Positions 49,542 through 59,315 of a stretch of DNA of 64,000 bases are shown piece by piece; the stretch's first letter is position 1, and each line of letters starts with the position of its first letter. The translations under genes and the position numbers were made by a program. Under the pieces are notes generated by a model. It had not been told where the DNA came from, searched no databases, and saw only the letters and a list, made by a program, of their open reading frames with translations. The DNA is from Chryseobacterium artocarpi (GTDB lineage Bacteria; Bacteroidota; Bacteroidia; Flavobacteriales; Weeksellaceae): the NCBI RefSeq assembly GCF_001684975.1, contig NZ_MAYH01000012.1, positions 62,001-126,000 of the forward strand. The letters run 5' to 3'.

Positions 49542-52500
49542 ATGGATTCCATAAAGTTCATTAACGTGGAAAACTCTAGACAAATATTTCAGACCAATAA
49601 TAAGAAACGCTGGAAAAGCGTACAATGGGGAAGTCGTGTTTTTATATTCATCATGGCAATCCTTCTTTTAGCTTTGGGGCTGATGATGATTCTTGATAAA
49701 AATCCGAGAATCCCTTTTAAAGAAGATTATAAAGCAATCATTACAGCAAATAAACCTTATCTTCAGGAGAATAAAATATCCAAAGAATATCAAGGCTTCA
49801 GAAGCTTTATTTCTGAAAAATCCATCCATACTAATCTTGCCAAAGTTGAAAAAGCAAGAGCCGAAAGATATAAAAATCAAAACCGGAATTGGGCTCAGTT
49901 TCCAGGGGGGATTCGTTCGGCTTTTTATGTAGCGTGGGATCCTCAATCTCTGATGTCCCTGAAACGAAATATCAGACATGTAAACTTAGTTTTTCCGGAA
50001 TGGTTTTTCCTTGATCCTAAAACCGGAGATCTGAAAACCAATGTAGATCCTGAAGGCTACAAAATCATTAAGAGAACCGGAGTGGCAGCTATGCCGATTC
50101 TTAGTAATAACTCTAATCAGGAGTTCCGTTCTGAAGGATTGATAAAAGTATTGAATGATCCTCAGAAAAGAACAGCACTGATCCAAAAAATTACCCAGCA
50201 ATGTAAAAAGTATCATTTCAAAGGAATTAATATTGATTTTGAGGATATGAACCTGAATTCTGATGAAAATCTGGTGGCTTTTATGAAAGAGCTTTCAGAG
50301 ACTTTTAAACAGAATCAGTTATTGGTTACCATGGATATTATGACGGATAATGATGATTATAATATTCCAAGATTAGATCCATATGTAGATTACTTTGTAC
50401 TGATGGCTTATGATGAATATTCAGCTGGAAGTGATGCAGGACCGGTTTCGTCACAAAAATGGATTGAAGCTCAAACAGGTAAAATCATTAAACAAACTTC
50501 ACCACAAAAGATTATTCTAGGATTGGGAGCTTATGGGTATGACTGGAGTTCCAATAAGGATGACAATACTTCTGTGACTTATATGCAGGCAATTACAAAA
50601 GCAAGTGCGAGTAAAGCCGTTATCGATTTCAATGACAATACTTTTAACCTAAACTACTCTTACACGGATTCCAATAAGAATAACCATACCGTATTTTTCA
50701 ATGATGCTGCATCTATTTTTAATACCATGCGGTTTTCATCAGAATATCCATTGGCAGGAACGGCGCTTTGGAGATTAGGAAGTGAAGACAGCAGAGTCTG
50801 GAATTTTTATGATAAAGATCTTACGTTTGCCGGACTGTCTAAACTAAACTTGAAAACATTGGAAAATGTAAAGGGACAGACTATGGTAGATTATATCGGA
50901 GACGGTGAAGTATTGGATGTTCTGAATACCCCTCATGACGGTAAAATAGCCGTAGAAATTGATCCTAAAGAGAAAATTATCACAGACGAAAACTATATTA
51001 CTTACCCAAGTTCTTATGAAGTAAAAAAATATGGGAGTGCTCCTCAAAAAGAATTGGTATTGACATTTGATGACGGTCCTGATGAAACGTATACCCCTCA
51101 GGTACTTGATATACTTTCAAAATACCATGTTCCGGCAGCCTTTTTTCTGGTAGGGTTGAATGCAGAAAAGAACCTTCCGCTTGTTAAAAGAATTTATCGG
51201 GAAGGGCATGAAATAGGAAATCACACTTTTACCCATGAAAATGTAGCGAAAGTAAGCCCCGAAAGAGCTCTTCTTGAAATGAAATTAACAAGACTTCTGA
51301 TAGAATGTATAACAGGTCACAGTACGATTCTGTTCAGAGCTCCTTATAATGCAGATTCTGAACCTACAACTTCTGAGGAAATTATTCCAGTAGCATTGGC
51401 AAGACAGCAAAACTATCTGGATATCGGAGAAAATATTGATCCGGAAGACTGGCAGCCGGGAATAAAAGCCGATGAAATTGTAAAACGTGTATTAGCCGGA
51501 ATCAAACAGCAAAGAGGAAATATCATTCTTCTTCACGACGCAGGAGGAGATACGAGAGAAGAAACGGTAAAAGCATTGAAAATTTTAATTCCAACCCTTC
51601 AGAAACAAGGATATCATTTTACAAATCTTACCAATATTCTTCATAAAAATAGAAATGAACTGATGCCTGAAGTTCCTAAAACCAGAGCTTATTATATCAT
51701 GCAGCTGAATTTAGTATTAGCAACGGCTATTTATGGATTGAGTCACTTTTTGGTGGCGCTGTTTACCATATTTATTATTTTGGGATTGATAAGACTAATG
51801 TTAATGGCATATTGGGCATTTAAAGAAAGAAAAAAAGAGAAAAAACTTGGTGAATTTCCCGTTTTGGAGGCTTATCCTAAAGTTTCCATCATTGTTCCGG
51901 CTTATAATGAAGAAGTGAATATTGTATCTTCACTACAAAACTTATTAAAACAAACTTACCCGAATTTCAATATCATTATGATAGATGACGGAAGTAAAGA
52001 TTCAACCTTTGAAAAGGCTAAAGATGCATTCCCGGATCACGAAAAACTGAAAATATTTACTAAAACAAATGGTGGAAAAGCAACGGCATTGAATTTTGGA
52101 ATTGCACAAACCGATGCCGAATATGTAGTCTGTATAGATGCCGATACAAAATTACAACAGGATGCTGTGAAATATCTGATCGCAAGATTCCTGAATTCAA
52201 GTCCGAAGGAGAAAATAGCAGCTGTTGCCGGAAATGTAAAAGTAGGAAATACAGTGAATTGGTTGACCAGATGGCAGGCAATTGAATATACAACAAGCCA
52301 GAATTTTGACAGATTAGCCTATGCGAATATCAATGCAATTACTGTAATTCCCGGAGCAATCGGAGCGTTCAAAAGATCAGTAGTTCTTGATGTAAAAGGG
52401 TATTCCTCCGATACATTGGCTGAAGACTGTGATATTACGGTGAAAATTTTAAAAGCCGGATATACAGTGGCAAATGAAAACAGAGCCATAGCAGTTACAG

Positions 52501-52964
52501 AAGCTCCAGAAAGCGTGAAACAGTTTCTAAAACAACGTTTCCGCTGGACATATGGAATTATGCAGATGTTCTGGAAACAAAAACAGACCTTCCTTAATCC
52601 TAAATATAAAGGACTTGGACTTTGGGCAATGCCGAATATCTTATTGTTTCAATATATCATTCCGTTTTTCTCGCCATTGGCAGACGTGATAATGTTCTTT
52701 GGAATTTTATCAGGAAATGGAAGCAAAATATTCGGATATTATCTGATCTTCCTTTTGGTAGATGCTTCTTTAGCATTGATTGCATTTATTATGCAAAGAG
52801 AAAAGTTAACCAATCTTCTGTATATTATTCCGCAAAGATTCGGGTATAGATGGCTGATGTATATTGTATTATTTAAAAGTTTAAGAAAAGCACTGAAAGG
52901 CGAAATGCAATCCTGGGGATTCCTGAAACGTACAGGAAATGTAAAAGAGATTGCGACTTCTTAA
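49542..52964 (+). CDS. Trifunctional envelope polysaccharide protein: GH18-like, NodB deacetylase and GT2 domains
   Basis: This 1140-residue protein joins three domains in one chain. After a membrane anchor (about 29-48) comes a GH18-like domain (about 115-430; GINIDFED with Asp232 and Glu234). A NodB polysaccharide deacetylase follows (about 500-690; TFDDGPDE with Asp510-Asp511, HTFTHE with His561 and His565). After a membrane segment (about 720-750) comes a GT2 synthase (about 778-1010; VPAYNEE, CIDADT, LAEDCD, QRFRW), then C-terminal membrane helices. GT2 with deacetylase and hydrolase recalls PgaB/PgaC of PNAG synthesis. The combination suggests making, trimming and deacetylating a beta-linked aminosugar polymer. 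This is an inference; the product is unknown. No partner genes adjoin it. Confidence 0.88.
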   Translation: MDSIKFINVENSRQIFQTNNKKRWKSVQWGSRVFIFIMAILLLALGLMMILDKNPRIPFKEDYKAIITANKPYLQENKISKEYQGFRSFISEKSIHTNLAKVEKARAERYKNQNRNWAQFPGGIRSAFYVAWDPQSLMSLKRNIRHVNLVFPEWFFLDPKTGDLKTNVDPEGYKIIKRTGVAAMPILSNNSNQEFRSEGLIKVLNDPQKRTALIQKITQQCKKYHFKGINIDFEDMNLNSDENLVAFMKELSETFKQNQLLVTMDIMTDNDDYNIPRLDPYVDYFVLMAYDEYSAGSDAGPVSSQKWIEAQTGKIIKQTSPQKIILGLGAYGYDWSSNKDDNTSVTYMQAITKASASKAVIDFNDNTFNLNYSYTDSNKNNHTVFFNDAASIFNTMRFSSEYPLAGTALWRLGSEDSRVWNFYDKDLTFAGLSKLNLKTLENVKGQTMVDYIGDGEVLDVLNTPHDGKIAVEIDPKEKIITDENYITYPSSYEVKKYGSAPQKELVLTFDDGPDETYTPQVLDILSKYHVPAAFFLVGLNAEKNLPLVKRIYREGHEIGNHTFTHENVAKVSPERALLEMKLTRLLIECITGHSTILFRAPYNADSEPTTSEEIIPVALARQQNYLDIGENIDPEDWQPGIKADEIVKRVLAGIKQQRGNIILLHDAGGDTREETVKALKILIPTLQKQGYHFTNLTNILHKNRNELMPEVPKTRAYYIMQLNLVLATAIYGLSHFLVALFTIFIILGLIRLMLMAYWAFKERKKEKKLGEFPVLEAYPKVSIIVPAYNEEVNIVSSLQNLLKQTYPNFNIIMIDDGSKDSTFEKAKDAFPDHEKLKIFTKTNGGKATALNFGIAQTDAEYVVCIDADTKLQQDAVKYLIARFLNSSPKEKIAAVAGNVKVGNTVNWLTRWQAIEYTTSQNFDRLAYANINAITVIPGAIGAFKRSVVLDVKGYSSDTLAEDCDITVKILKAGYTVANENRAIAVTEAPESVKQFLKQRFRWTYGIMQMFWKQKQTFLNPKYKGLGLWAMPNILLFQYIIPFFSPLADVIMFFGILSGNGSKIFGYYLIFLLVDASLALIAFIMQREKLTNLLYIIPQRFGYRWLMYIVLFKSLRKALKGEMQSWGFLKRTGNVKEIATS

Positions 52965-53041
52965 TATTTATTTAAATTTGTTTCACTTAAAAAGTAACAA
53001 ATAAGAAATAAATCATACATATTGTATAAATTGTTATCATA

Positions 53042-55102
53042 ATGAAAAAATTAACGCTTTCTTTGTTCTTAATAGCAGGGATCTGCTCTCAAAATACAGT
53101 GAGTGCACAAGCTAAAACTGCGAAAGTAGCAGCAGTAAACAATACAGATAAAGGTTTAGACCTTAGCTTAATGGACACTTCGGTACGTCCACAGGATGAT
53201 TTTTATAACTATGTGAGTGGAACTTGGATGAAAACGGCTAAAATCCCATCTGACAAACCGACTTGGGGAAGTTTCAACAAACTTGGTGAGGATACGGATA
53301 ACAATTCCATGACTATCTTAAACTCTCTTTTAAAAGATAAATTTGCAGACGGAAGTGAGGGTAAAAAGATCCAGGATCTATACGCTTCTTATATGAATAT
53401 GCAGAAGAGAAATGCAGACGGAATCAAACCTATTCAGGAAAATCTGAATAAAATTGATGCGATCAAAAATATGGCTGATCTTCAGAATTATCTGATCTCT
53501 GTAACGAAGGAAGGCGAAAATGTTTTCTACGGATGGGGAGTATATGCAGACCTGAAGAATTCTAACATGAATGCTGTTTATTTAGGTGAAGCTTCTCTTG
53601 GTTTAGGAAGAGATTATTACCAAAAAGTAAACGAAAAAAATACAGAAGCTATTGCTGAATATCAAAAATATGTAGCTTCAATGTTAACAGAATTAGGCTA
53701 TAAAAATGCAGATGCAGCAGCAAAAGGTATTGTTGAATATGAAAAAAGCATTGCAAAAACATATTTGACAAACGAACAAAGCCGCGATAATACTCTTCAG
53801 TATAACCCTCAGACAATGGCTGAGCTTTCAGCATTGGTAAAAGGAGCAGATATTCCTGCTTACCTTAAAAAAGTAGGGGTAAATACAGATAAAATTATCA
53901 TCGGCGAACTAGGATACTATAAAAACTTCGATAAGCTGGTAAACGCTCAGAATCTTCCTGTGATTAAGGATTATCTGAAGTTCCACATGATCAATGGAAG
54001 CGCTTCTTACCTAAGTGAAAAATTAGGAGATATGAAGTTTAACTTCTTTGGGAAATACCTAAGAGGTCAGCAAGAACAAAGAGCTCTTAACAAGAGAGGT
54101 TTTGAATTAATCAACAGAAACTTAGGAGAAGCATTTGGTAAACTATATGTTGAGAAATATTTCCCTGCTGAAGCAAAAGCTCAGATGGTTGAATTGATCG
54201 ATTACCTAAAGAAAAGTTTTGCTGTTCACATCAACAATCTGGCTTGGATGTCTTCTACAACTAAGGAAAAAGCAATGCAGAAATTGAACAAATTCACTGT
54301 AAAAGTTGCTTATCCGGACAAATGGAAAGACTATTCAAAATTAGAGATCATTCCTGAAGCTAAAGGTGGTACTTTGTATCAAAACCTTCAGAACATCGGA
54401 GAATGGCAATATAACAAAGACTTAGCTAAAATCGGAAAGCCGGTTGACAAAACAGAATGGGGAATGACTCCACAAACTGTAAATGCTTACTATAACCCGG
54501 TATATAACGAAATCGTTTTCCCTGCAGCTATCCTTCAGCCGCCTTTCTTCAATCCTAAAGCTGATGCAGCTGTAAACTTCGGAGGTATCGGTGCTGTTAT
54601 CGGTCACGAAATGAGCCACGGATTTGATGATTCAGGAGCTCAGTTTGATGCTGAAGGTAACCTTGTAGACTGGTGGACTCCGGAAGATAAGGCTAACTTT
54701 GAAAAAGCAACAAAAGCTCTTGCTGCTCAATATGACAAATATGAGCCGGTAAAAGGAACATTTGTAAACGGAACATTCACAAACGGTGAAAATATCGCTG
54801 ACTTAGGAGGGGTGAATATCGCTTATGATGCACTTCAAATGTATCTTAAAGACAAAGGAAACCCAGGAAAAATCAGTGGATTCACTCAGGATCAGAGATT
54901 CTTCTTAAGCTGGGCAACTGTTTGGAGAACTTTATCAAGTGAAAAATATATGATCAACCAAGTGAAGACAGACCCGCACTCTCCGGGTTATTTCAGAAGC
55001 TTTGGTCCATTAATCAACGTTGATGCCTTCTACAAAGCATTTGATGTGAAAAAAGGAGACAAATTATACAAAGCTCCAGAGGATAGAATTAAAATCTGGT
55101 AA
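53042..55102 (+). CDS. M13-family zinc metallopeptidase (neprilysin-like), secreted
   Basis: The 686-residue product has a Sec signal (MKKLTLSLFLIAGICSQNTVSAQA) and the M13 layout: an N-terminal domain beginning DTSVRPQDDFYNYVSGTW, a catalytic domain with HEMSH (His522, Glu523, His526), ENIADLGG (third zinc ligand glutamate) and the substrate loop VNAYYNPVYNEIVFPAAILQ, and a C-terminal DPHSPGYFRSFGP. These zinc endopeptidases cut short peptides. It is expected in the periplasm. The following gene is a close paralog with a lipoprotein signal instead. A terminator separates them. Confidence 0.95.
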   Translation: MKKLTLSLFLIAGICSQNTVSAQAKTAKVAAVNNTDKGLDLSLMDTSVRPQDDFYNYVSGTWMKTAKIPSDKPTWGSFNKLGEDTDNNSMTILNSLLKDKFADGSEGKKIQDLYASYMNMQKRNADGIKPIQENLNKIDAIKNMADLQNYLISVTKEGENVFYGWGVYADLKNSNMNAVYLGEASLGLGRDYYQKVNEKNTEAIAEYQKYVASMLTELGYKNADAAAKGIVEYEKSIAKTYLTNEQSRDNTLQYNPQTMAELSALVKGADIPAYLKKVGVNTDKIIIGELGYYKNFDKLVNAQNLPVIKDYLKFHMINGSASYLSEKLGDMKFNFFGKYLRGQQEQRALNKRGFELINRNLGEAFGKLYVEKYFPAEAKAQMVELIDYLKKSFAVHINNLAWMSSTTKEKAMQKLNKFTVKVAYPDKWKDYSKLEIIPEAKGGTLYQNLQNIGEWQYNKDLAKIGKPVDKTEWGMTPQTVNAYYNPVYNEIVFPAAILQPPFFNPKADAAVNFGGIGAVIGHEMSHGFDDSGAQFDAEGNLVDWWTPEDKANFEKATKALAAQYDKYEPVKGTFVNGTFTNGENIADLGGVNIAYDALQMYLKDKGNPGKISGFTQDQRFFLSWATVWRTLSSEKYMINQVKTDPHSPGYFRSFGPLINVDAFYKAFDVKKGDKLYKAPEDRIKIW

Positions 55103-55108
55103 TATATA

Positions 55109-55138
55109 CAAACCGTTCAGTAATGAACGGTTTTTTGT
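55109..55138 (+). terminator. Terminator after the first M13 gene
   Basis: AACCGTTC-AGTAAT-GAACGGTT, perfect 8-bp stem, followed by T6. The loop is the same as in the lipA terminator. Confidence 0.88.
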
Positions 55139-55255
55139 TTTTTGGAATGTTATAAAGCAACAAGTTATATTCATTATAAAACGTGATGTTTATATGCATT
55201 TGTATTTCATAATATCCATTAAATAATTATATCTAATACATATTATTAAAGTTCG

Positions 55256-55263
55256 TATATTTG
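55256..55263 (+). promoter_or_regulatory. -7 box of the second M13 gene
   Basis: TATATTTG, 32 bp before the ATG; supports independent transcription of the second copy. No good -33 TTG. Confidence 0.5.
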
Positions 55264-55295
55264 ATAAGTTTGTGTAAAATCAAAAATTATCTTCA

Positions 55296-57392
55296 ATGAA
55301 AAAGCTAAATATTGGAATACTTGCCTTTTCAGGTATCGTATTATTAAATTCATGTGGTGCAGCAAAAACTGCAGGGACAGAGACAAAAACAGAGGCTAAA
55401 GCAACCGTTGCTACGCCGGTAAAAGAAGAAGTGAAAGAAGAGGGAATTAATTTATCTTATATGGATACAAATGTCCGCCCACAGGATGACTTTTTTAGCT
55501 ATGTGAACGGAAACTGGGTGAAAACCACTCAAATCCCTTCTGATAAAGCAAATTGGGGTTCATTCAATGCCTTAAGAGAAAATGTGGATGATGCTTCATT
55601 AGATATTTTAAACAAAATCCTTACAGAAACATATCCGGCAGGTTCAGAAGGACAGAAGATTCAGAATCTTTATGCCTCTTTTATGGATACTGCAAAAAGA
55701 AATGCAGACGGATTAGCACCCATTAAAGGAGACTTGGCAAAAATTGATGCCATTAAAAACCTGAATGATCTTCAGAAATATCTTTTAGAAGCTACAAAAT
55801 TAGGAGATAACTCGTTCTACGGATGGAGAGCCGGTGCAGATATGAAGAATTCTAAAATGAATGCTGTATATCTTGGAGGTCCGGATCTTGGCTTAGGAAG
55901 AGATTACTATCAGAAAGTAAACGAAGCCAACACTAAAACATTAGGACAATATCAGTCTTATATCGGAAAATTATTCGGAGTTTTAGGATATAAAAACTCT
56001 ACTCAGGCAGCGCAGAATGTAGTAGATTTTGAAAAACAACTGGCAAATTATCTATTGACATTAGAACAAAACAGAGACGCCAATTTAAGATATAACCCTA
56101 AAAACGTTTCTGAACTTTCAGGGTTAGTGAAAAACGTTGACCTTGCCAAATATCTTAAAGATGCAGGCGTAAATACAGATAGAGTGATCATTGGCGAACT
56201 GAAGTACTACCAGAACATGGATCAGTTCATGACGCAGAAAAATCTACCTTTATTAAAAGATTATCTGAAATATCATTTAATTAACGGTAATGCAAGCAAC
56301 CTTGATGAAAATCTAGAGCAGATCAGATTTGATTTCTATGCTAAAGAATTACAGGGACAAAAGGAACAACGTCCAATGAACAAAAGAGGTTTAACTCTTG
56401 TAAATGGTGTTCTGGGAGAAGCATTCGGAAAATTGTATGTAGACAAATACTTTACTCCTGAAGCAAAACAGCAGATGGAAACTTACATCGATTACCTTTT
56501 AAAATCATTCAAATCCCATATTGCCAATATAGACTGGATGTCTCCTGATACCAAAGTAAAAGCTCAGGAAAAACTATCCAAGTTTACCGTAAAAATTGCA
56601 TATCCTGATAAATGGAAAGATTATTCTCAATTGAAAGTAGAGTCTCCAAAACAAGGAGCTTCATTATATTCTAACCTGCAAAATGTAGCAGCTTGGCAAT
56701 ATCAGAGAAGTTTAGATAAAGTAGGGAAGCCGGTAGATAAAACAGAGTGGGGAATGTCGCCGCAAACAGTAAATGCTTACTATAGCGGATCAAATAACGA
56801 GATCGTTTTCCCTGCTGCAATTCTTCAGCCTCCTTTCTATAATCCTAAAGCTGATGCAGCTGTAAACTTTGGTGGAATCGGGGCAGTAATTGGTCACGAG
56901 ATCTCTCACGGTTTTGATGACAGCGGATCACGTTTTGACGGTGATGGAAACCTGAATAACTGGTGGACGGAAGCTGATCGTAAAAACTTTGATGCAAAAG
57001 TAGGACAATTAGCCGCTCAATATAGCGCTTATGAACCAGTAAAAGGAAGCTTTGTAAACGGTAAATTTACAAGTGGAGAAAATATTGGAGACTTAGGTGG
57101 AGTAGCTGTTGCTTACGATGCCCTTCAGATGTATCTTAAAGATAAAGGAAACCCTGGGAAGATCAGTGGATTTACTCAGGATCAAAGATTCTTTATGAGC
57201 TGGGCTACCGTTTGGAGAACAAAAGCTACCAATGAATATATGATCAATCAGGTGAAAACAGATCCACACTCTCCGGGAATGTTCAGAGCTTTCGGTCCGT
57301 TGGTAAACCAGGATTCGTTCATTAAAGCATTTGATATTAAGCCGGGAGATAAAATGTATAAGGCTCCTGAAGACAGAATAAAAATTTGGTAA
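55296..57392 (+). CDS. M13-family zinc metallopeptidase, lipoprotein form
   Basis: The 698-residue product is a close paralog of the preceding protease. The N-terminus is a lipoprotein signal (GIVLLNSC, Cys20) followed by a Lys/Thr/Glu-rich tether to about residue 48. The mature part has MDTNVRPQDDFFSYVNGNW, HEISH (His534, Glu535, His538), GENIGDLGG and DPHSPGMFRAFGP, so all catalytic residues are kept. The different anchoring predicts that this copy sits on the membrane and the other is free in the periplasm. It is a single gene with its own promoter box; a terminator follows at 57418-57458. Confidence 0.95.
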   Translation: MKKLNIGILAFSGIVLLNSCGAAKTAGTETKTEAKATVATPVKEEVKEEGINLSYMDTNVRPQDDFFSYVNGNWVKTTQIPSDKANWGSFNALRENVDDASLDILNKILTETYPAGSEGQKIQNLYASFMDTAKRNADGLAPIKGDLAKIDAIKNLNDLQKYLLEATKLGDNSFYGWRAGADMKNSKMNAVYLGGPDLGLGRDYYQKVNEANTKTLGQYQSYIGKLFGVLGYKNSTQAAQNVVDFEKQLANYLLTLEQNRDANLRYNPKNVSELSGLVKNVDLAKYLKDAGVNTDRVIIGELKYYQNMDQFMTQKNLPLLKDYLKYHLINGNASNLDENLEQIRFDFYAKELQGQKEQRPMNKRGLTLVNGVLGEAFGKLYVDKYFTPEAKQQMETYIDYLLKSFKSHIANIDWMSPDTKVKAQEKLSKFTVKIAYPDKWKDYSQLKVESPKQGASLYSNLQNVAAWQYQRSLDKVGKPVDKTEWGMSPQTVNAYYSGSNNEIVFPAAILQPPFYNPKADAAVNFGGIGAVIGHEISHGFDDSGSRFDGDGNLNNWWTEADRKNFDAKVGQLAAQYSAYEPVKGSFVNGKFTSGENIGDLGGVAVAYDALQMYLKDKGNPGKISGFTQDQRFFMSWATVWRTKATNEYMINQVKTDPHSPGMFRAFGPLVNQDSFIKAFDIKPGDKMYKAPEDRIKIW

Positions 57393-57417
57393 GACTACCA
57401 AAAAATTGTTAGAAAAG

Positions 57418-57458
57418 AAAGAATCCGTCTCATTCAATGTGGGACGGATTCTCTTTTT
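57418..57458. terminator. Bidirectional terminator after the second M13 gene
   Basis: GAATCCGTC and GACGGATTC arms with a 12-base interior, A run before and T run after, between convergent genes. Confidence 0.78.
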
Positions 57459-58503
57459 AATATGCCTTCTTATAATTCCGGATCACAAACTTTATTCCGG
57501 TTTCTATAATATCACCCATGGTTTTACAATACTTGAAATTCACATCATACGTAAGTTTCTGCAAAGCCGTTTTAAGCTCTGTAACATTGGCTTCAGGGGC
57601 AATGTCTTCCTTTTTCATAATAGAAATAAGCTCATCAAATCTGCTTTTGCTGCTAGTCACTCTTTTGACGATTTGTGAACGCACTTCCTTCCGATACTGT
57701 TCTATAGAATTAGGTTTCAGTTTTTCCAGTACCATATTCACCATTGTGTTATTTTCTTTAAAATACTGAGGGAGATAAACCTTTAGATTACCTTCATAGC
57801 TTTGCTGGTCAAAATCGATAGGGCGAATCCTGTAAATTACCTGATCAAAATCGTGTATTGGAATAATAACATAATTATAAGAACGCATGTCACCCAGCAG
57901 CCCAATAAGGCAACGCTCATTGAATTTTACAAATTCCTTGGAAATCTGGGCTTTTTCCAGTTCTGTACAGTTGAACAGATGTTTTTGAATAAATACATCT
58001 CCGGGAATTCCCAAAATGTGTTCCTCTATCAAAGTATTTTTGTAAATCAGAAAATTGATGCGGTTGGGAGATAGTAAATCTTCAAGTTCAAGCCCGTATA
58101 TGCGGGAAGCATCCGCTTGCTTAATATAAAAATTAGTATAATTATCGTTGAGAATATTTCTTACCCGAATTCGAAAAGGTTTAGAATTTCCAAAGGTACA
58201 AAAGTCAATCGTATCTACTTTCAGATAAGGTAAAGTAGCCTCATCTCCGTCGGAATGAAGAAGAGTATAGATTTTATTCAAATTGGCTTCTATTTCTTTA
58301 AACTCAAATTCAGGATACATTACTCCCAGCCATAAAGTGTCTTTGCCGTCCTTATCCAGAATATTCACACTATCACTGAATCTTAGCAGATCCTCATAAA
58401 GAAACTGAATCTTTGTCGTTCTGTTATGCTTTTCCAAATACTGCTGCAATGTTTCCGAAACAGGATATATGGGTTTTCTAAACGCAATCTTTACATCTTT
58501 CAT
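57457..58503 (-). CDS. Hypothetical cytoplasmic protein
   Basis: The 348-residue protein is soluble, with no signal peptide or membrane helix, and is not recognised. It is rich in Tyr, Asn, Ile and Asp. Features worth noting are FGNSKPFRIRVRNILNDNYTNFYIKQADASR (about 110-140), RCLIGLLGDMRSYNYVIIPIHDFDQVIYRIRPIDFDQQSY (about 200-240) and a charged C-terminal half with coiled segments. LIGLLGDMRSYNYV followed by RPIDFDQQS faintly recalls kinase-like catalytic and metal-binding loops (D-x5-N ... IDFD), which is speculative. It is divergent from tssB (345 bp apart). Confidence 0.65.
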   Translation of the reverse strand: MKDVKIAFRKPIYPVSETLQQYLEKHNRTTKIQFLYEDLLRFSDSVNILDKDGKDTLWLGVMYPEFEFKEIEANLNKIYTLLHSDGDEATLPYLKVDTIDFCTFGNSKPFRIRVRNILNDNYTNFYIKQADASRIYGLELEDLLSPNRINFLIYKNTLIEEHILGIPGDVFIQKHLFNCTELEKAQISKEFVKFNERCLIGLLGDMRSYNYVIIPIHDFDQVIYRIRPIDFDQQSYEGNLKVYLPQYFKENNTMVNMVLEKLKPNSIEQYRKEVRSQIVKRVTSSKSRFDELISIMKKEDIAPEANVTELKTALQKLTYDVNFKYCKTMGDIIETGIKFVIRNYKKAY

Positions 58504-58848
58504 TACTCTGTTTACTTTATTTAAATATAAAAAATATTTTTTCTTTGTGTCAGTGGAATTCTTATTTTAACAATTGTTTATAAATGCAAAATTCAACAGG
58601 ATTTTATTTTATCTTACAATGGTTTGTTTTTATTTATTTTTTCATAGCTTAGTGATATTGTAAATGCGTGATTTTATGTTAAATAAGTATAGGTGAATTT
58701 AAATAATTCAATAAAAATCTTGACAAAATTTTGTATGTTACAGTTTTTTTTTAAATTTAAACTTTGGATTAGTAATTTAACTGAGTAGTCTGTAAATTGC
58801 TCAAAGACAGATCCAAATCAAAATATTAAATCTCAAAATAATAATAAT
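58504..58848. other. AT-rich 345-bp spacer upstream of tssB
   Basis: No gene seen. A near-consensus promoter for tssB may be TTG at 58731-58733 with TAAACTTTG at 58758-58766, one base too long in the -7 box and with a 24-bp gap. The leader before the ATG ends in an (AAT)n run typical of A-rich Bacteroidota leaders. Confidence 0.4.
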
Positions 58849-59295
58849 ATGGCAATGTTTAATTATGGTGTTGGCGGAAACGAGGTAAAAGTAGACGCTA
58901 ATGAAGCTATTCAGGAAATACAGGAAAATAAATCACTGATAGTAAGCCAGCTTACAACAGAAGAATCTTATACCCCTGAAATTGTAACAGGATTAAAAAC
59001 TGTGGAAGACGTTTTCAAACATTTTCAACCTTCTGTGTCGGTACAGCATGAAACAGAAGACGGAGGAATGGTAGAAGAAGAATTCCGTTTTCAAAATCTT
59101 GGAGACTTTACTCCTAAAAACCTTACTCAAAAATCAGACTATCTGCAGCAATTGAGCGTGGAACAGGAGCAGTACAACAAAATTGTACGTCAGTTGAAAA
59201 CAAATAAAATTCTACGCAATATGTTGGAGAACGATCAGACCAGAGCTGCGTTCATTGAGGTATTGAAAGATGTAGCACAAGAACTTGAAAAATAA
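58849..59295 (+). CDS. tssB: Type VI secretion contractile sheath small subunit (Bacteroidota subtype iii)
   Basis: The 148-residue protein looks like the T6SSiii TssB: a short N-terminal strand MAMFNYGVGGNEVKVDANEAIQ, the sheath-forming FQPSVSVQ...EEEFRFQNLGDFTPKNLTQKSDYLQQL region (DF-P) and a C-terminal helix RNMLENDQTRAAFIEVLKDV. TssB forms with TssC the contractile sheath that drives the Hcp-VgrG needle. It is 20 bp upstream of tssC. No other T6SS genes (tssD-I, K, N-R) are seen within the window. Confidence 0.85.
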   Translation: MAMFNYGVGGNEVKVDANEAIQEIQENKSLIVSQLTTEESYTPEIVTGLKTVEDVFKHFQPSVSVQHETEDGGMVEEEFRFQNLGDFTPKNLTQKSDYLQQLSVEQEQYNKIVRQLKTNKILRNMLENDQTRAAFIEVLKDVAQELEK

Positions 59296-59315
59296 TTAAA
59301 GACTTACATTAAATC

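Noticed and set aside
51845..53289. Single ACTTGGTGA copies at 51845 and 53281
   Set aside because: Both are inside coding sequence and lack the second copy at 21-bp spacing, so they are not counted as LytTR-type sites.
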